In this document: positions 6,182 through 7,385 of the stretch, piece by piece
Numbering within the stretch: position 1 is the first letter of the stretch
How the letters are laid out: every line of letters starts with the position of its first letter
NCBI RefSeq assembly: GCF_937874145.1
Contig: NZ_CALNBI010000303.1
Coordinates: forward strand, 1 to 7,385
DNA length: 7,385 nucleotides
DNA from: an uncultured Chitinophaga sp.
GTDB lineage: Bacteria > Bacteroidota > Bacteroidia > Chitinophagales > Chitinophagaceae
Direction of reading: 5' to 3'
Translations under genes and position numbers: made by a program
The notes under the pieces: generated by a model
The model's database searches: none
What the model saw: only the letters and a program-made list of their open reading frames with translations
Told to the model about the DNA's origin: nothing

Positions 6182-7360
6182 ATGATGAAAGGAATTCTGA
6201 TCGGATGCGCGATGGTAATCGCCACGGCGTCCGCTACCGCGCAACAGTCCGAAGCCGTGGTCACCTACGGTTTCCGCAATAACGGGAAAGACTCCCGGGG
6301 CGAACAAACCCTGCTCATCCAGGGGAAACGGGTGGCCGTGGGATCTTCCGGCAGGCAAACGGAACAACAGTTCCTCAGCTACGCCGATAAAGCCACCTTC
6401 CAGCTGCTCGACGGCAAAAACGGCGCCTTCACGCTGAAAAAGCCCTTCAGCGAATACATTAAACCCGAACTGCTGCCCGGAATCGATACCGTTGCCGGCA
6501 TCCCCTGCAAAAAAGCCAAAGCCATTATCCGGTCCAACACCATCGAAATTTGGTACACCGATGCGCTGGCCATCAAAGGAACGCCGCAGATCTCCATCGC
6601 ACCGGGACTGGGGCTGATCCTCAAAATCGTCCGCAACGGCAACAGCGAAACGTACGCAAAGAAGATTGAATACCGCAAAGTGAGCAACGAGGAACTGAAA
6701 TGGCCCGCATCCTGGGGCAAGCTCGTGTCTGAACCGGCGTACCAGCGCCAGGTGATCGACAGCCGCTACGCTACCATTTCCATCTTCGACCAGGAACAGA
6801 TCAGCTGGGGCAACAAAATCGATAACCCTTCCGGCTACCCGCTCAACGCCACTTACCACTTCGCCGGCGGTACCGTGATTCTGAAGAAAGTAAATCTCCC
6901 CGCCGTAAAATCCAGCCAGCGGCTCTTTGCCGAACTGGTGCAATATTCCAACGGCGATGCCTACGATCGCACGGGCTCGGTGTTCGTGGTGCCGGTGGAT
7001 AAGGCCCGCAGCTTCCTGGAAGGACTGGAGAAGGGCGCCAACGTGCTCCCGGCTTTCACCGGCCGAAACGGGAAAGCTTACCAGGGCTACGTTTCCACCG
7101 ACGATTACGATGCGCCCGTCGAAGTGATGCGCCTCTTCACCCCGTTCGGCGTCCGCCATTTCAATAAGCAGGTGCATGCATCGCTTATGCAACTGATTGT
7201 TACCCCTGAAGACAGCCTGACTGCCTTCAGAGGCGTTGGCAGAAAACAACTTCCATCAACTGTAATGGGACTCTTATTTCATGCGGCAGAACATACCATG
7301 CGGCATACAGGGCAGTTACTCGTTACCGTAAAAGTGTTGAAATCCGGAACCACTAGATAA
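6182..7360 (+). CDS. Secreted GLPGLI-like / PNGase F N-terminal-domain protein, truncated and fused in frame to a DinB C-terminus
   Basis: 392-codon frame starting at tandem ATGs (6182, 6185). Residues 1-20 are a signal peptide ending in ATA before QQ. An LIGC lipobox-like string at 6-9 seems too close to the N-terminus for a lipoprotein. Residues of about 22-175 resemble the GLPGLI-type fold (EAVVTYGF, GIPCKKAKAI, IEIWYTD, APGLGLILKIVRNGN). Residues of about 195-328 resemble the PNGase F N-terminal domain (ISIFDQEQISWG, LVQYSNGDAYDRTGSVFVVP, then PVEVMRLFTPFGVRHFN); the DAYDRTGSVFV and RLFTPFGV parts line up by eye with CDEWDRYANVYV and GRFITPYWV of PNGase F. Such proteins are probably envelope or secreted; enzyme activity is not implied because the catalytic C-terminal PNGase region is absent. 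From about residue 329 the sequence becomes DinB-like and GC falls from about 63% to about 46%. The frame is probably a chimera and the protein may not be functional. Confidence 0.8.
   Translation: MMKGILIGCAMVIATASATAQQSEAVVTYGFRNNGKDSRGEQTLLIQGKRVAVGSSGRQTEQQFLSYADKATFQLLDGKNGAFTLKKPFSEYIKPELLPGIDTVAGIPCKKAKAIIRSNTIEIWYTDALAIKGTPQISIAPGLGLILKIVRNGNSETYAKKIEYRKVSNEELKWPASWGKLVSEPAYQRQVIDSRYATISIFDQEQISWGNKIDNPSGYPLNATYHFAGGTVILKKVNLPAVKSSQRLFAELVQYSNGDAYDRTGSVFVVPVDKARSFLEGLEKGANVLPAFTGRNGKAYQGYVSTDDYDAPVEVMRLFTPFGVRHFNKQVHASLMQLIVTPEDSLTAFRGVGRKQLPSTVMGLLFHAAEHTMRHTGQLLVTVKVLKSGTTR
7160..7360 (+). pseudogene. DinB-family C-terminal fragment (about 60 residues) fused to the preceding gene
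   Basis: The last ~60 codons (from about HASLMQL at residue 332) read like the end of a DinB/DinB_2 four-helix protein: SLTAFRGVGR, LPSTVMGLLFHAAEH, MRHTGQLLVTVKVLKSG. His367, His371 and His375 sit in the HxxxHxxxH-type pattern that ends in HTGQ, where the family's metal-binding histidines normally lie. A full DinB protein is about 150-180 residues, so roughly the first two thirds are missing. Hand-counted GC here is about 46%, and codons such as AGA for arginine appear, whereas the part before uses CGC and is about 63% GC. The family call is from pattern memory, not a search. The exact joint cannot be fixed but lies near 7160-7180. Confidence 0.6.
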
Positions 7361-7385
7361 GTTGTGAATCCTTTTTTACATTCGC

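Noticed and set aside
6197..6208. LIGC lipobox-like string at residues 6-9 of the PNGase-F-like protein
   Set aside because: The cysteine comes after only eight residues, too short for a lipoprotein signal sequence; the hydrophobic stretch continues beyond it to a standard signal peptidase I site at ATA-QQ.
5495..7249. Long minus-strand open frame (584 codons) spanning the nfu gene, its terminator and the PNGase-F-like gene
   Set aside because: It is antisense to two well-supported genes and runs through the intergenic terminator. The product shows only mirror-frame composition and no recognisable motif. Its length reflects codon bias of the real genes.
1..7385. CRISPR arrays, tRNA/rRNA genes, insertion sequences, toxin-antitoxin or phage-defence genes
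   Set aside because: I saw no regularly spaced repeats, no cloverleaf-like sequence with a CCA-type end, no transposase motifs or terminal inverted repeats, and all coding space is explained by the six genes listed.

Overview
This window looks like core-type chromosome from a fairly GC-rich member of the Bacteroidota, most likely a Chitinophaga-like Chitinophagaceae bacterium. The genus is an inference from protein style. The phylum rests on several promoters of the TTG...TAnnTTTG type, weak or absent Shine-Dalgarno sequences, GLPGLI/PNGase-F-type secreted proteins and an Nfu_N+NifU scaffold protein.

Layout: (1) 1-1905, minus strand: the first 635 codons of gltB (ferredoxin/NADPH glutamate synthase large subunit), running off the left edge. 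(2) 1906-2194: a non-coding gap with an AT-only inverted repeat, a weak gltB promoter candidate, and the strong intrinsic terminator of the next minus-strand gene. (3) 2195-3736, minus: a secreted GHL10/DUF187 glycoside-hydrolase-like protein with a C-terminal FnIII-like domain. (4) 3737-3835: a short divergent promoter region. (5) 3836-4879, plus: a secreted DUF3500 protein. (6) 4953-5405, minus: mgsA (methylglyoxal synthase), convergent with the DUF3500 gene, with a terminator candidate overlapping its stop codon. (7) 5406-5500: a divergent mgsA/nfu promoter region; the mgsA promoter is so close to the ATG that its mRNA is probably leaderless. (8) 5501-6082, plus: an Nfu-type Fe-S scaffold protein, followed by a clear terminator. 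(9) 6182-7360, plus: a secreted protein with a GLPGLI-like N-terminus and a PNGase F N-terminal-like domain that ends abruptly and continues in frame into the last ~60 residues of a DinB-family protein.

The genes do not form one pathway. They are single-gene units from nitrogen assimilation (gltB), triose-phosphate overflow (mgsA), Fe-S assembly (nfu) and envelope or secreted functions (GHL10, DUF3500, PNGase-F-like). GltB is itself an Fe-S enzyme, so a loose link to Nfu is conceivable, but nothing in the layout couples them.

The most notable observation is the chimeric last gene. GC content drops from about 63% (6971-7160) to about 46% (7175-7360) exactly where protein family identity changes from PNGase-F-like to DinB-like. 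This indicates a recombination/deletion scar or an assembly join. I did not find a convincing new multi-gene system, CRISPR array, RNA gene or insertion sequence.
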